Source of the DNA: JBBQVS01 sp963792705
GTDB taxonomy: Bacteria; Chloroflexota; Ktedonobacteria; Ktedonobacterales; Ktedonobacteraceae
NCBI GenBank assembly: GCA_963792705.1
Contig: CAWBXD010000011.1
Span: 186,001 to 250,000, forward strand
Reading direction: 5' to 3'
Length of the DNA stretch: 64,000 nucleotides
Shown here: one piece after another, positions 18,436 through 27,116 of the stretch
Position numbering within the stretch: the stretch's first letter is position 1
Layout of the letters: every line of letters starts with the position of its first letter
Notes under the pieces: model-generated
The model's database searches: none
Told to the model about the DNA's origin: nothing
The model's input: only the letters and a program-made list of their open reading frames with translations
Translations under genes and position numbers: made by a program

Positions 18436-20103
18436 ATGAGTAACTATGACTCACAAGGCAACTTACTCGTTGCTATCGCTGGCATCGGAGGCGCGACCTT
18501 CGTCAATGTCAAGAACTATGGTGTCACAGGCGATGGTGTCACAGACGATACACTCGCTATCGCGGCCGCCAACGCCGCAGTTGCCACCACCGGCGGCGTC
18601 CTCTTCTTCCCACCAGGCACGTACTTAACAGGTCCACAAACCATTAATGCCAAGGTAAGCTACGTTGGAGCAGGCAAGGGCGCGACCGTCATCAAGCTGA
18701 AGAATGGCGCGAATACAGACCTGTTTAGCGCACAGGTTGCAAGCATCAATCTTTCCGCCGCGTTTGGCGTTGGTCCACAAGGCACACTCTACAACTTTTC
18801 GTTCCAGGATATGACGCTGGACGGCAATAAAGCCAATCAAACGGCCGGACCGTCCTACTGCTTACGCTTCTATGGCTATAGCTACATCCTGCAAAATATT
18901 GAGGTTCGCAATGGCTATTCGGGCAACATCCTCAGTGACTGGAATAGTGGCAATAACTTCGCTTCTGATTCGATGGAGGCGCAGTGGCTCAATGTGAAGT
19001 CGCACCACGCCGGAGGCATCGGCATTGAGTTCGGAGGCCCACATGATAGCCAGTTCGTCAATGTGATTTCCTTCCTGGATGCCAGCCACGATATCCACAT
19101 CTGCCCCAATGCCGTCGGGTGCCAATGGACGGCCATGCATGCGTGGCAGCCAAACTATACCGTCAACGCGGTCGCGGTGCTGTGCGAGGCAGCCGATAAC
19201 TACTTTCTCAATTGCCAGGCCGAAAGCTCCGATACGTGCCAGGTCGTGGTACTGGGCAGCGGCTTCAATTGGATCGGGGGCAATGCCTTCGGTGGGTCGG
19301 TTACAACCGGCAGCGGCTTCCAAATTGGGCAAATTGGAGGCCAAACACCCTACCCCAGCATGATCCTACAAAGCGCGGGAACGACCACAGGCTACTCGCC
19401 AACCCATTGTCGCATCAATAGCCGCATATCGAGTTGCCAGGGCACCAACGGCGCGCTCTACCTCGCCAATGAGGGCGGTTATAACGACTTCACACTCACA
19501 TGTGATCAGTCAGCGGGAAACGCCGTAGTTGGCACCATCGCGGAAAATACAGCGATGGCTCTGCATGTGCAGGGCTTAACCGCTGATGGTACGAAGGGCA
19601 AGAGTGGCGCGTACTCGTTTCCCGTCAAGGCCAATGGTGCCTTTACGATTACCGACGGCACCAACGATTATATCAACGTCAATACGATGTTTAAGAAACT
19701 TGAGCTGGTCAATAACACGCCGCTGTATATGTGGAGTGGCAATTACAATAACTTGGCCGATCAGTTCAACTTCGATGGCATTGGTGGCTGCCAGATTAAT
19801 GGCATCCTCTGCGGTGGACAGAGCAGCTCGTCACCAGCGCTTGCCACCGCTGGAACGATAACCACCGCAGGACTACAAGTTTCACGCGTTGCACCAGCCG
19901 CAGCCGTAACGGGCGTCATTCTGCAAGCAGGGACGCAACCAGGGCAGAAGATTACCGTGGTCAACGAGAGCGCGTTCAGCATCACGTTCGCTGCATCAGG
20001 TACATCAGGTGTCGCGGATGGCACCAGCGATGTCATTGCCGCCAATACCGCGCGCGAGTTCGTCTGGGATAGCTCCAATAACCTCTGGTATCGCTTGGCT
20101 TAA
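18436..20103 (+). CDS. Right-handed beta-helix (pectate-lyase-3 type) spike-like protein
   Basis: 555 residues. It starts with the typical Pectate_lyase_3 segment (FVNVKNYGVTGDGVTDDT, then GGVLFFPPGTYLT), followed by parallel beta-helix repeats (QDMTLDGNKANQ, ILQNIEVRNGYSGN, LNVKSHHAGGIGIEFGGP). The last ~130 residues resemble a C-terminal beta-rich cap. No signal peptide is visible, which argues for assembly in the cytoplasm on a particle rather than secretion. In phages this fold forms tail spikes that bind or cleave surface polysaccharide. ATG 18436 has AAAAAGGAATAC upstream. Its base composition looks more GC-rich than that of neighbouring genes. Confidence 0.78.
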   Translation: MSNYDSQGNLLVAIAGIGGATFVNVKNYGVTGDGVTDDTLAIAAANAAVATTGGVLFFPPGTYLTGPQTINAKVSYVGAGKGATVIKLKNGANTDLFSAQVASINLSAAFGVGPQGTLYNFSFQDMTLDGNKANQTAGPSYCLRFYGYSYILQNIEVRNGYSGNILSDWNSGNNFASDSMEAQWLNVKSHHAGGIGIEFGGPHDSQFVNVISFLDASHDIHICPNAVGCQWTAMHAWQPNYTVNAVAVLCEAADNYFLNCQAESSDTCQVVVLGSGFNWIGGNAFGGSVTTGSGFQIGQIGGQTPYPSMILQSAGTTTGYSPTHCRINSRISSCQGTNGALYLANEGGYNDFTLTCDQSAGNAVVGTIAENTAMALHVQGLTADGTKGKSGAYSFPVKANGAFTITDGTNDYINVNTMFKKLELVNNTPLYMWSGNYNNLADQFNFDGIGGCQINGILCGGQSSSSPALATAGTITTAGLQVSRVAPAAAVTGVILQAGTQPGQKITVVNESAFSITFAASGTSGVADGTSDVIAANTAREFVWDSSNNLWYRLA

Positions 20104-20166
20104 CAAAAGATACCAACCAACACACTTCACTCTTGTTGTTATTCAGAGCATGAAAGGATTTTCACC

Positions 20167-20457
20167 ATGTTAGATATTCTTGAACTTACCTACGGCCGCT
20201 ACAATGGCGGCCAAACAGCACCAATTGGTTCTTACTTGAACCCACGCACACTCGCCATCGTACAACTCACAAGTGATGGCACCTTGCCACAGGATGGCAC
20301 CTTCTGCAGAGTGGACCCCAGCGGCACACAGACGTTCGCTAACATCGCGACCAGCCTCAATACACTGCTTGGCACCAGCTACACGTCTGCGAGCTTCCAT
20401 GCTCAAGGCGCGGGTGATGTTATTGCCACACCCGGCACCGCCAGCAACGACGCGTAA
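20167..20457 (+). CDS. Small phage-operon protein, unknown
   Basis: 96 residues; ATG preceded by GAAAGGATTTT. The product is soluble and Gly/Ser/Thr-rich (GRYNGGQTAPIGSYLNPRTL), likely beta-structured, with no recognised domain. It lies 63 bp after the beta-helix gene and is followed by a strong hairpin. Position suggests a minor structural or spike accessory protein. Confidence 0.6.
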   Translation: MLDILELTYGRYNGGQTAPIGSYLNPRTLAIVQLTSDGTLPQDGTFCRVDPSGTQTFANIATSLNTLLGTSYTSASFHAQGAGDVIATPGTASNDA

Positions 20458-20466
20458 TCTTTCTCT

Positions 20467-20519
20467 GATGTGCTTGGTGCTGTCTATACCTAATAGGTAT
20501 GGACAGCACCAAGCACATC
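20467..20519 (+). terminator. Hairpin inside the capsid operon
   Basis: 25-bp stem (20467-20491 / 20495-20519, one mismatch) with a 3-nt loop, followed by TCTACTTCTT. It probably partially terminates transcription before the adaptor genes. Confidence 0.7.
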
Positions 20520-20542
20520 TCTACTTCTTGGAGTACCTTTCT

Positions 20543-21124
20543 ATGCTGATAAAGCGCGGCATTTTGCAGTCGTTCAATCCCATGAACTATACAGCTTCCG
20601 TTTTGTTGTTTGAGGCAACCTCATTTGCACTCGCTGGCGTTCCGGTCGCAAATCACATCGATGGCACATCGGCTGTTGTAGGAGCGTTGTGTGCGGTGCT
20701 TTTCTTTGACGAACACAATCCACAGGACGCGGTGATTATTGCGACCTTCGCCGCGCTTCCTACGCCTCCACCTGGACGCGTTACCTTTGTCCCTGGCTAT
20801 CAACAACTCTCTAATGTGACTATCACGGCTGGAACAACTCAGGCATACACCCTCATAAGTGGTGCTGGCGGTATCCCAGCAGGGATATTAGGTGTCCTCT
20901 ATAAGGCATTCTTCACCAGCCCAACGGTTGGCGCATATATACAACTTGCACCGTATGGGGCAAGTGATATTACCGCATACGCCAGCATTGGCAATATCGC
21001 GCTTGCCAATAGCTATCTCGATGGCATGGGTGTATTGCAAGTCGATGCTACCAGTTCCTTTGATATCAAAGCTAACGTAGGAGCATGTACGGTCACACTC
21101 TACACCTACGGCTACATTTTCTAA
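20543..21124 (+). CDS. Unknown protein of the capsid operon, possible surface or spike accessory
   Basis: 193 residues from ATG 20543, which has TTGGAG 9 nt upstream; the frame is open much further up, but there it overlaps the preceding gene. The N-terminal ~75 residues are hydrophobic and mixed (LQSFNPMNYTASVLLFEA, VVGALCAVLFFDEHNPQDAVIIATF). The C-terminal part is beta-rich (TFVPGYQQLSNVTI ... ITAYASIGNIALANSYLDG). No family is recognised. The C-terminal half has the look of a receptor-binding or decoration domain, which would fit its place after the beta-helix gene. Confidence 0.6.
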   Translation: MLIKRGILQSFNPMNYTASVLLFEATSFALAGVPVANHIDGTSAVVGALCAVLFFDEHNPQDAVIIATFAALPTPPPGRVTFVPGYQQLSNVTITAGTTQAYTLISGAGGIPAGILGVLYKAFFTSPTVGAYIQLAPYGASDITAYASIGNIALANSYLDGMGVLQVDATSSFDIKANVGACTVTLYTYGYIF

Positions 21125-21186
21125 GTAGGAGAAAGTACGCGCTGCTTTCAGATGTTGAAACAGTCATTCACAAAAGGAAATAGACA

Positions 21187-22353
21187 GTGATACTTTCAGA
21201 TATCGAGACGGCAGTTCGGCTCGATCTTTTCGACCCCATTGGTGCGAACCAACGATGGCAAACATCAGATATAGATCGCGCAGTGGACAAAGCAATTGAC
21301 CGCTACTCTCAGTATTATCCTAATATCGCGCAAACGGATATGCAGACGCAGCCCTATCAACGCACCTACCCCTATCCAGCACCCTGGAATAGTGCATACC
21401 CTGTGTGGTGGCTTGAGCGGATTCTCTATCCACTACAAGCCTATGGTTCGCAATTTGCCTCTCCCGCTGCTGGCATGGGCGCAATGCCAGGAACAGGTAC
21501 AGCACTTGGTATTGGGACCTATCAATATGCCGTGACATTTCTATCACAAGGTGGAGAGACGCCACCATCGCCCCTGTTGGCAGCAACAACAACGAATGGC
21601 AATCAGAGTATTCTTTTGTCGTCCATTCCTTGTGGTCCTCCAACCACCTCACCTCAACCAATCACAAATATGATTATTGGACGCAACATCTATCGTACCC
21701 TTATTGGCGGCTCCACGCTCTTTCTCCTGACAACGCTGCAAAATAATACGGCGACAAGCTATAGCGATAGTGTTCCCGATACGGCATTGACAGGGAAACC
21801 GCAACCGCCAACGGTCAATACATCGGGTGTGATGATATGGCCTCCGAACGAACGCAATTTCGCGGAATACTCCAACCTGTTCGATAGCACTACGGCCTTA
21901 GCTGCCGGAGGCAATTTAGGCGTACAGGGCGCGATTGGTAGTGGCTCCGGGCCAACTGGCACTATGACGCCCAGCTTTACCTTGAGTTTATCGAGTGCGG
22001 AGCTTCCAAAAGATGCTACCTCGGTGATGCGAATCTTTTACGCCACAAAGCATCAATTGGATAGTAATGGCTCAACGATTCCAGAGGTGCATCGTGACAT
22101 TATCGTGCTCGGTGCAACAGCTTACGCAATGGAAGCATATCAGGTACCGACCAACGACAATTTTGATTTTCAGGATGGCTCAATGCATGACCGCATTGAC
22201 GATACAAAAATACCCCTCGCCTGGCTTAGCGCGACACGAGCAAGGATGACGCAGTTCTTGGCACGGTTACAAGAGATCAAGCAGCAACGCGACTTTGCTT
22301 CGAGTGCCCGTGTTCATTGGGGAGACGTACCTTCGCGTTGGTCTCGCTTATAA
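21187..22353 (+). CDS. Putative head-tail connector (adaptor) protein
   Basis: 388 residues. The N-terminus (MILSDIETAVRLDLFDPIGANQRWQTSDIDRAVDKAIDRYSQYYP) and the C-terminus (VLGATAYAMEAYQV ... WLSATRARMTQFLARLQEIKQQRDF) together look like the helical-bundle adaptor (gp6/gp15-type) that sits on the portal ring. Between them is a long insertion containing an Ig/Fn3-like segment (YQYAVTFLSQGGETPPSPL ... NIYRTLIGGSTLFLLTTL). Such insertions are unusual for adaptors, which are normally 100-150 residues. A GTG start could also be used, but ATG 21187 with AGGAAATAGACA upstream is reasonable. The call rests on helical pattern and position. Confidence 0.5.
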   Translation: MILSDIETAVRLDLFDPIGANQRWQTSDIDRAVDKAIDRYSQYYPNIAQTDMQTQPYQRTYPYPAPWNSAYPVWWLERILYPLQAYGSQFASPAAGMGAMPGTGTALGIGTYQYAVTFLSQGGETPPSPLLAATTTNGNQSILLSSIPCGPPTTSPQPITNMIIGRNIYRTLIGGSTLFLLTTLQNNTATSYSDSVPDTALTGKPQPPTVNTSGVMIWPPNERNFAEYSNLFDSTTALAAGGNLGVQGAIGSGSGPTGTMTPSFTLSLSSAELPKDATSVMRIFYATKHQLDSNGSTIPEVHRDIIVLGATAYAMEAYQVPTNDNFDFQDGSMHDRIDDTKIPLAWLSATRARMTQFLARLQEIKQQRDFASSARVHWGDVPSRWSRL

Positions 22354-22413
22354 TAAACGCTACTCTGTACGGGTGTGATAATGCCTTAACAATTTAATGC
22401 GGAGGCGTCGTTT

Positions 22414-22482
22414 GTAGGGACCGATTCATCGCGTCCTCGTGACAAGCACCCGCCAACACGGACGTGATGAATCGGTCCCTAC
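22414..22482. repeat. GTAGGGACCGAT palindromic element, copy 1
   Basis: Arms of about 23 bp (GTAGGGACCGATTCATCGCG and its near-complement) enclose a short unique loop. It lies between two genes of the capsid operon. It is one of eight related sites in the window. Confidence 0.85.
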
Positions 22483-22555
22483 ACATATCCATACTAGTTT
22501 GTTAAAGAGCATCATCCGACTCGTACAAGATACACATGGTGAAAGGTGTATTGCT

Positions 22556-22891
22556 ATGGAACCATTATCCCTGATCAATCTGATAATAACGCTGTGCTTG
22601 ATGGTTGGTGGCGTTGCGGCCTATCGGCATGGCTTTACACGTACCGCAAACGAGGTGCAGGAGCGCGTTATCAATGCACTGCAAAGCGAGATACAGTCGC
22701 TGCATGATCGCATTGCGGCATTGGAAAAAGAGAATACACGCTTGAGCTATACGCTGACCACGATGTGCTTAGCCCTCAAGCAACGTGGTATTCATGTGAC
22801 TATCGATGGTGACATTGTGACTATTCAAGACCGCTTCGGTGCGAGCTATACCTATAATACACGTGTTCATGGCATGAAGGAGGAGCCGTAA
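22556..22891 (+). CDS. Small TM plus coiled-coil protein of the capsid operon
   Basis: 111 residues from ATG 22556 (GAAAGGTG upstream). The longer open frame starts inside the palindromic repeat and is not supported. An N-terminal membrane segment (LINLIITLCLMVGGVAAY) is followed by a coiled coil (VQERVINALQSEIQSLHDRIAALEKENTRL, shown in part by its heptads) and a short beta tail. It ends 2 nt before the next gene. It could be a spanin- or holin-like lysis accessory, or a membrane tether for particles; neither is proven. Confidence 0.55.
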   Translation: MEPLSLINLIITLCLMVGGVAAYRHGFTRTANEVQERVINALQSEIQSLHDRIAALEKENTRLSYTLTTMCLALKQRGIHVTIDGDIVTIQDRFGASYTYNTRVHGMKEEP

Positions 22892-22893
22892 TA

Positions 22894-23334
22894 ATGTCAA
22901 TAATCGGTGTCGATTGTGAGGTGCTGATCGACTCAAATGGGTTCTTCGTGAAACCTGGGTCGTATGTGATGAAACAGCCCCGTATTCGTAAATCAACGAT
23001 ACGTGCGGACGGTGGTACCTCGTATGTTGACCTCGGACCCGGAAAGCGTATGTGGAGTATGACGCTGCTATGCAAAAATGATCTGCTACGCTACGATGGT
23101 CTCTCCACAAGCACAACAGGTCAGCAGTATCGTGACGCAATTCGCACATCATACCTCAATTCTGTGGGCACAACAGTCCTGTTCAATGATCCTATCAATA
23201 CAACAGTTATCGCTGTCCACATCGATGCGTATACAGAAACGGTTTCCGATCTGCATACACAACAAGTACCTCTGTCACTTGGAGGAACAGGCGGTCTCTC
23301 TTATGAAGTGACAGTAGAACTGGTTGAGGCATAA
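22894..23334 (+). CDS. Tail-type structural protein (putative)
   Basis: 146 residues; ATG preceded by AAGGAGG. Last gene of the capsid operon, closed by a hairpin. The predicted fold is mostly beta (RKSTIRADGGTSYVDLGPGKR, RMWSMTLLCKN, ... SYEVTVELVEA), reminiscent of the N-terminal galectin-like part of distal tail or tail-tube proteins. No tape measure or sheath gene follows. If it is a tail protein, it is the only clear one besides the beta-helix spike. Confidence 0.4.
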   Translation: MSIIGVDCEVLIDSNGFFVKPGSYVMKQPRIRKSTIRADGGTSYVDLGPGKRMWSMTLLCKNDLLRYDGLSTSTTGQQYRDAIRTSYLNSVGTTVLFNDPINTTVIAVHIDAYTETVSDLHTQQVPLSLGGTGGLSYEVTVELVEA

Positions 23335-23385
23335 GCAGATTCGGTACATTCCCTAGTACATTCATACCCTTTGCTTGACGCTTCC

Positions 23386-23420
23386 TTCTCCACACATCTA
23401 CAGTGTAGATGTGTGGGAAG
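23386..23420 (+). terminator. Hairpin at the end of the capsid operon
   Basis: A 13-bp stem (23390-23402 / 23404-23416), extended imperfectly outward (CTTC/GAAG), lies 50 bp after the last stop codon of the operon. Confidence 0.6.
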
Positions 23421-23510
23421 AGGATGCATCGAGCATTTTGCAGAACTGTATCCTCATTAGCGAAAAACAAAGGACTACCTCCTGGTCCTAAAAGTAGGTA
23501 TATTGTGCGT

Positions 23511-24631
23511 ATGCAAAAAGATGCAGGTCAACGACTGTTAGCATTGCAGAGAGTGTTTGCGCTTTTCTGTGTACTGCTAGTGTTTATGTTTGTAGGAATA
23601 GTATTTCTTTTGTCGTCTAAGGCGTATGCAAGCGGCATAGTAGTGCGTAGCCTTACCGAAAATATGAGTCGCTTAGCGAATACACCCATCGTCCCTACGC
23701 CGACAAATACACCCATCATTCCTACTCCAACAAATACGCCTATTCCAGCACCAACAAATACACCTATCGTCCTACACCAACAATACGCCTATCGTACCTA
23801 CACCGACAAGTACCCATCATTCCTACGCCGACAAATACGCCTATCGTCCTACACCAACAAATACTCCATATCATGCTTCCTACACCGACAAATACGCCTA
23901 TTCCTACTATCACCGCTACTACAGCTACAACAAATGCGCTAACGACAATGTTCAATCCAGCGTTGATACGTAACGGTATGCAGGTAGTATTACCATGCGA
24001 GACACCAGGAACAACGCCAACAACGGTTGCAAAACCAACAAGTACAAGTGCGGCTGGTGTACCGGTGGGTGGTGGAACACTAGGTGGATCACCACAGCAG
24101 AAAACACCTACCCCTACACCATCACCGTCAAATAAACCAAGTGGTGCTGGTCTGCCGCCACCCAATACTGTTGGTGCAGTATCATCACCAACGGCAAGTA
24201 CCTATAGCAGTAGTACAACTGTTTCGGCACAAAATAATGGGAAGCTTCTGCCTCCAACGATGCCAGAAATTGCCTTTGGCTCATCCGTGCTAGGAGCAGT
24301 AACAATTGTTGGGGGCGTTGTTTGGCGTCGAAGAAAAGAAACACCGATGCCTTCGGCAGAGAATCAACTCGCGCAAACACAAGCAGCGTTTGGTGGTGCG
24401 TCCTTAGCTTACGCGCAAACAGCATACCCTGCTGGCAGTGCAGGAATAGTACGTGAGGATAGTGCGTCTTATCAAGAGAATACCACGGCACGAGGGATGG
24501 AACGACTACCAGAGACGCCGCTTCCACATCAAGCAATTATGGATAGCCTTGAGCCATCTCTGGAAACAATCATGGAACAAGCCCAGATGGGGCTGTTCGC
24601 GCTACCAGATAAAGATTTGTATTATCAATGA
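23511..24631 (+). pseudogene. Thr-Pro repeat membrane protein disrupted by indels
   Basis: The N-terminal frame starts at ATG 23511 with a signal or anchor (FALFCVLLVFMFVGIVFLLSS) and PTNTPI repeats. After about 23770 it runs into the wrong frame and stops at 23942. The C-terminal frame (open to 24631) resumes PTNTPI repeats, then has a Ser/Thr-rich region, a membrane segment (IAFGSSVLGAVTIVGGVVW), an RRRK stop-transfer and a cytoplasmic tail. Repeat-by-repeat comparison shows missing bases near 23771, 23783, 23812 and 23847 and an extra base near 23878. These account exactly for the phase change. It is either a decayed gene or a repeat tract with several sequence errors. Function unknown. 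Confidence 0.6.
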
Positions 24632-24652
24632 CAGAGTAGTGAGCAAGAGCAC

Positions 24653-24830
24653 CTTTCAACAGTAGATTTTGGGGAAGAAGGGAGGTCTGGTAGGGACCGA
24701 TGTATCGCGTTCGGGTGGGGTGGGGCACACGTTCTCACACAGAATTGTTGCCGACACGTTGCCCCACCTCGCCCCTGGACGCGATACACCGGTCCCTACA
24801 GATATTTGTCGTGCCTCGCCAAAAACCCGC
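24653..24830. mobile_element. MITE-like palindromic element (left terminus intact)
   Basis: Begins with CTTTCAACAGTAG and contains the GTAGGGACCGAT palindrome (24690-24799). The palindrome loop is shared with the 38.5 and 48.6 kb copies (GTTCTCACACAGAATTGTTG, CCGACACGTTGCCCC). The right terminus has diverged (no CTACTGTTGAAAG). It lies between the disrupted repeat gene and the end of the P450 gene. No transposase is encoded. Confidence 0.6.
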
Positions 24831-24866
24831 GAGGGGTCTTCACGGCCTAAAGTCTACGTCTGTGAC

Positions 24867-26228
24867 TTATACACCTGCATTCACAGGTGCTTGTGCGAGG
24901 ACGACGCGTAGACCGTGCTTTGGACGGAGCGTAATCAGCGGTTGTAGTTCTACAGAAAAATTGGGTGCGAGTTGTGGCGTGTAGTGTTGCAGAATAGTGA
25001 CAAGCAACAGTTTCGCTTCCAACTGTGCGAACGGCATACCAATACAGATACGTGGGCCACCTCCAAAGGGAAAGTATGACCATTGTGGTACTTTTTTTGC
25101 CTCAACAGGGTCCCAGCGTTCGGGTCGGAATACCTCAGCATCACCCCATAGTTCCGGCATACGGTGCAGAACCCACTGGCTCATGCCAAAGAAGGTATCG
25201 GCTGGAAAATGATAGCCGCCCATCTCAAAGTCCTCTATCGCTCTTCTGCCCATCATCCAGACAGGAGGATACAGGCGCATCGACTCTGCGACAACCGATT
25301 CTGTATAAGGAAGATTTGGCATGTCGGCGACGGTTGGAGGACGCCAACCAAGCACATGTTGTACTTCCATGAGTAGCTTTTCACATACAGCAGGATTTTG
25401 TGATAACTGATAGAAGGTCCAGGTCAATGCATTTGCGGTTGTCTCGTGACCGGCTGCCATGAGTGTCATCACGTTATCACGTACCTGCACATCGGTCAAA
25501 CCTGCCTCACCATCTTGAGCGGTCAAGAGCATCGAAAGCACATCACCTGCATCGTGTCCTTCAGTTCTGCGCTCTTGAATGAGCTTGTATATAAGGGTGT
25601 CAATAGCGCGTCTACCCCCCATACGCTTTCCATAACGGGTGAACGGGACATCAAGATAGATGTTGAAGATACGCGCCAGCACACCACGTCGGTTCTCGAT
25701 CATGGCAGTGAAGTTTTGCCCAAGCGCGTTAATCTGACTGGCAAGCTCTATGTTGAACAAGCTCTTTGCGACGATCCGTAGCGTCAAAGCTTGCATAGCA
25801 TGAGCAATATCTATTTCCTGGTTGGGGCACCATGTCTCGACCATTTCCAGGGTATAGCGCACCATATCGTCCGCGTAATTTTCGACACGTTTCTTATGAA
25901 ATGCGGGTTGCACGAGGCGACGTTGTTGACGGTGTGCCTCACCTTCAATCGTGAGCAGTCCTTCGCCCAGCACTTCGGGCAAATCTCCTCCGCTTTGGAG
26001 TGTTTTGAAATTGCGCGGATTTTCTGTCAGGAGATAGCGCACAAACTCCGGTTTGTAGAGTAGTACAAGAGGGCGTTTTCCCATATGTATGGTTGCCATT
26101 GGACCATAGGTATCGTGCATACGTTGCACAAACGCAAGTTGGTTGCGCCCAAAATCGAGTAGATTGCCAAATACAGGTAGCCCCCGTGGTCCGGGAGGCA
26201 GGGTTGTTTTTTGTTGGAGAGTCGCCAT
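24867..26228 (-). CDS. Cytochrome P450 monooxygenase
   Basis: 453 residues, full length. The proline-rich hinge PPGPRGLPVFGN is followed by the I-helix oxygen-binding motif AGHETT (about 259), ExxR as ESMR (about 315), the PERW meander, and the heme loop FGGGPRICIG with its Cys ligand near 394. The sequence type resembles class II/CYP102-like bacterial fatty-acid or terpene hydroxylases, but no fused reductase or neighbouring ferredoxin is present, so electrons must come from elsewhere. There is no membrane anchor. It stands alone between palindromic repeats. Confidence 0.92.
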   Translation of the reverse strand: MATLQQKTTLPPGPRGLPVFGNLLDFGRNQLAFVQRMHDTYGPMATIHMGKRPLVLLYKPEFVRYLLTENPRNFKTLQSGGDLPEVLGEGLLTIEGEAHRQQRRLVQPAFHKKRVENYADDMVRYTLEMVETWCPNQEIDIAHAMQALTLRIVAKSLFNIELASQINALGQNFTAMIENRRGVLARIFNIYLDVPFTRYGKRMGGRRAIDTLIYKLIQERRTEGHDAGDVLSMLLTAQDGEAGLTDVQVRDNVMTLMAAGHETTANALTWTFYQLSQNPAVCEKLLMEVQHVLGWRPPTVADMPNLPYTESVVAESMRLYPPVWMMGRRAIEDFEMGGYHFPADTFFGMSQWVLHRMPELWGDAEVFRPERWDPVEAKKVPQWSYFPFGGGPRICIGMPFAQLEAKLLLVTILQHYTPQLAPNFSVELQPLITLRPKHGLRVVLAQAPVNAGV

Positions 26229-26342
26229 GTATGCCCTTGTTGCTTTCGTTGAGTAAACATCTGTCTTTATTATTGTAGCATACGGTCATGCGGTTTCCTT
26301 TTTATCACACCCCTGCTCGACGTGTAGTATGTTATGAGGATG

Positions 26343-26422
26343 TGATAATCCTGTTTAATAAAAGAGGACGCGATCAATCGGTCCCTACAGAGTCCGTCCT
26401 CTTTTGTTAAACAGGATTATCA
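26343..26422. terminator. Hairpin enclosing a half palindromic element
   Basis: 27-bp arms (26343-26369 / 26396-26422, one mismatch) serve as a terminator for the portal operon, whose last gene ends at 26435. The loop carries GCGATCAATCGGTCCCTAC, one arm of the dispersed palindrome, which suggests the element landed in or built this hairpin. Confidence 0.65.
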
Positions 26423-26434
26423 GGTCAATACACT

Positions 26435-26710
26435 TTATTCGTCGTCCATGCCGCGTAGCAATGCATCGAGTAAGGCTTGTTCTCCAGGGGATGCGGCGGC
26501 TTGTGCGTGTTGTTGGCGTAGTTGTAGGAGTCGGAGAATGAGCATGAGATGACGGCTGATGGCTTGCTCACATTCTCCTGGCTTCATCTCGGTTACATCA
26601 TTCGCGTTCATCAACAGGATGATACGCTGCTCTAGCGCGTCAAGCCATTTATGGGTGCGTCTCAATACGTCTTGTTGACATTCGTGCTCGTTCATAGGGA
26701 TATCTTGCAT
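26435..26710 (-). CDS. Small helical protein, third gene of the portal operon
   Basis: 91 residues; ATG with AAAGG 9 nt upstream. Almost entirely helical and charged (RRTHKWLDALEQRIILLM, CEQAISRHLMLILRLLQLRQQ). It has no clear DNA-binding helix-turn-helix. Position after portal and head-completion genes, size and helical content would allow a small terminase or chaperone role, but the family is not recognised. Confidence 0.55.
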   Translation of the reverse strand: MQDIPMNEHECQQDVLRRTHKWLDALEQRIILLMNANDVTEMKPGECEQAISRHLMLILRLLQLRQQHAQAAASPGEQALLDALLRGMDDE

Positions 26711-26731
26711 TTCATAGTACCTTTCTTTGTA

Positions 26732-27115
26732 CTAGCGGAGGCGTCGTAGTGAGACACGTAGGTGTGTTCCACCTGGGATAATGCCAGTCGTGAGAACCTC
26801 GACGATTTCATATTTAGGAGCGGAAGTTACACCACTGACACTCACAACTGTTGTATCGGCAACATAGACAGCACCAGTAAAGTTTGTGGTAAGTGGAGCA
26901 ATCATGAGCATATCGGCGATACGTGGTGCGGCTTGTCCAGACGGATCGTACACTTGCGGGTCTACGGCATAAAGAGGACGCATGATTGCCTGTATCGGGG
27001 TGTATGTATAGCTGCCACTACTAAGGGCAACCACGACAACAGTACGCTGGCGTCCAGCAAAACTTTTTGTCACCGCTTGCAGGAGATGTTGTGCTTTACG
27101 GGCATCTAAAGGCAC
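26732..27115 (-). CDS. Putative head-completion (stopper-like) protein
   Basis: 127 residues if translation starts at GTG 27115, one nt after the portal stop codon (TAACGTG), with AAGGAAG at good spacing inside the portal gene's end; the frame is open 34 codons further up, within the portal gene. A short helical N-terminus (LDARKAQHLLQAVTKSFA) is followed by a beta-barrel-like domain ending YEIVEVLTTG-IIPGG-THLRVSLRRLR, typical in shape for head-closure proteins. Translational coupling to portal supports a shared particle role. Confidence 0.5.
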   Translation of the reverse strand: MPLDARKAQHLLQAVTKSFAGRQRTVVVVALSSGSYTYTPIQAIMRPLYAVDPQVYDPSGQAAPRIADMLMIAPLTTNFTGAVYVADTTVVSVSGVTSAPKYEIVEVLTTGIIPGGTHLRVSLRRLR

Positions 27116-27116
27116 G

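Noticed and set aside
22439..22555. Longer N-terminus for the TM coiled-coil protein
   Set aside because: The extension starts inside the palindromic repeat and lacks a ribosome site; ATG 22556 is preferred.
23766..23880. Programmed ribosomal frameshift in the PTNTPI protein
   Set aside because: Several indels are needed, no slippery heptamer with a downstream structure is evident, and a single shift would not restore the repeats.
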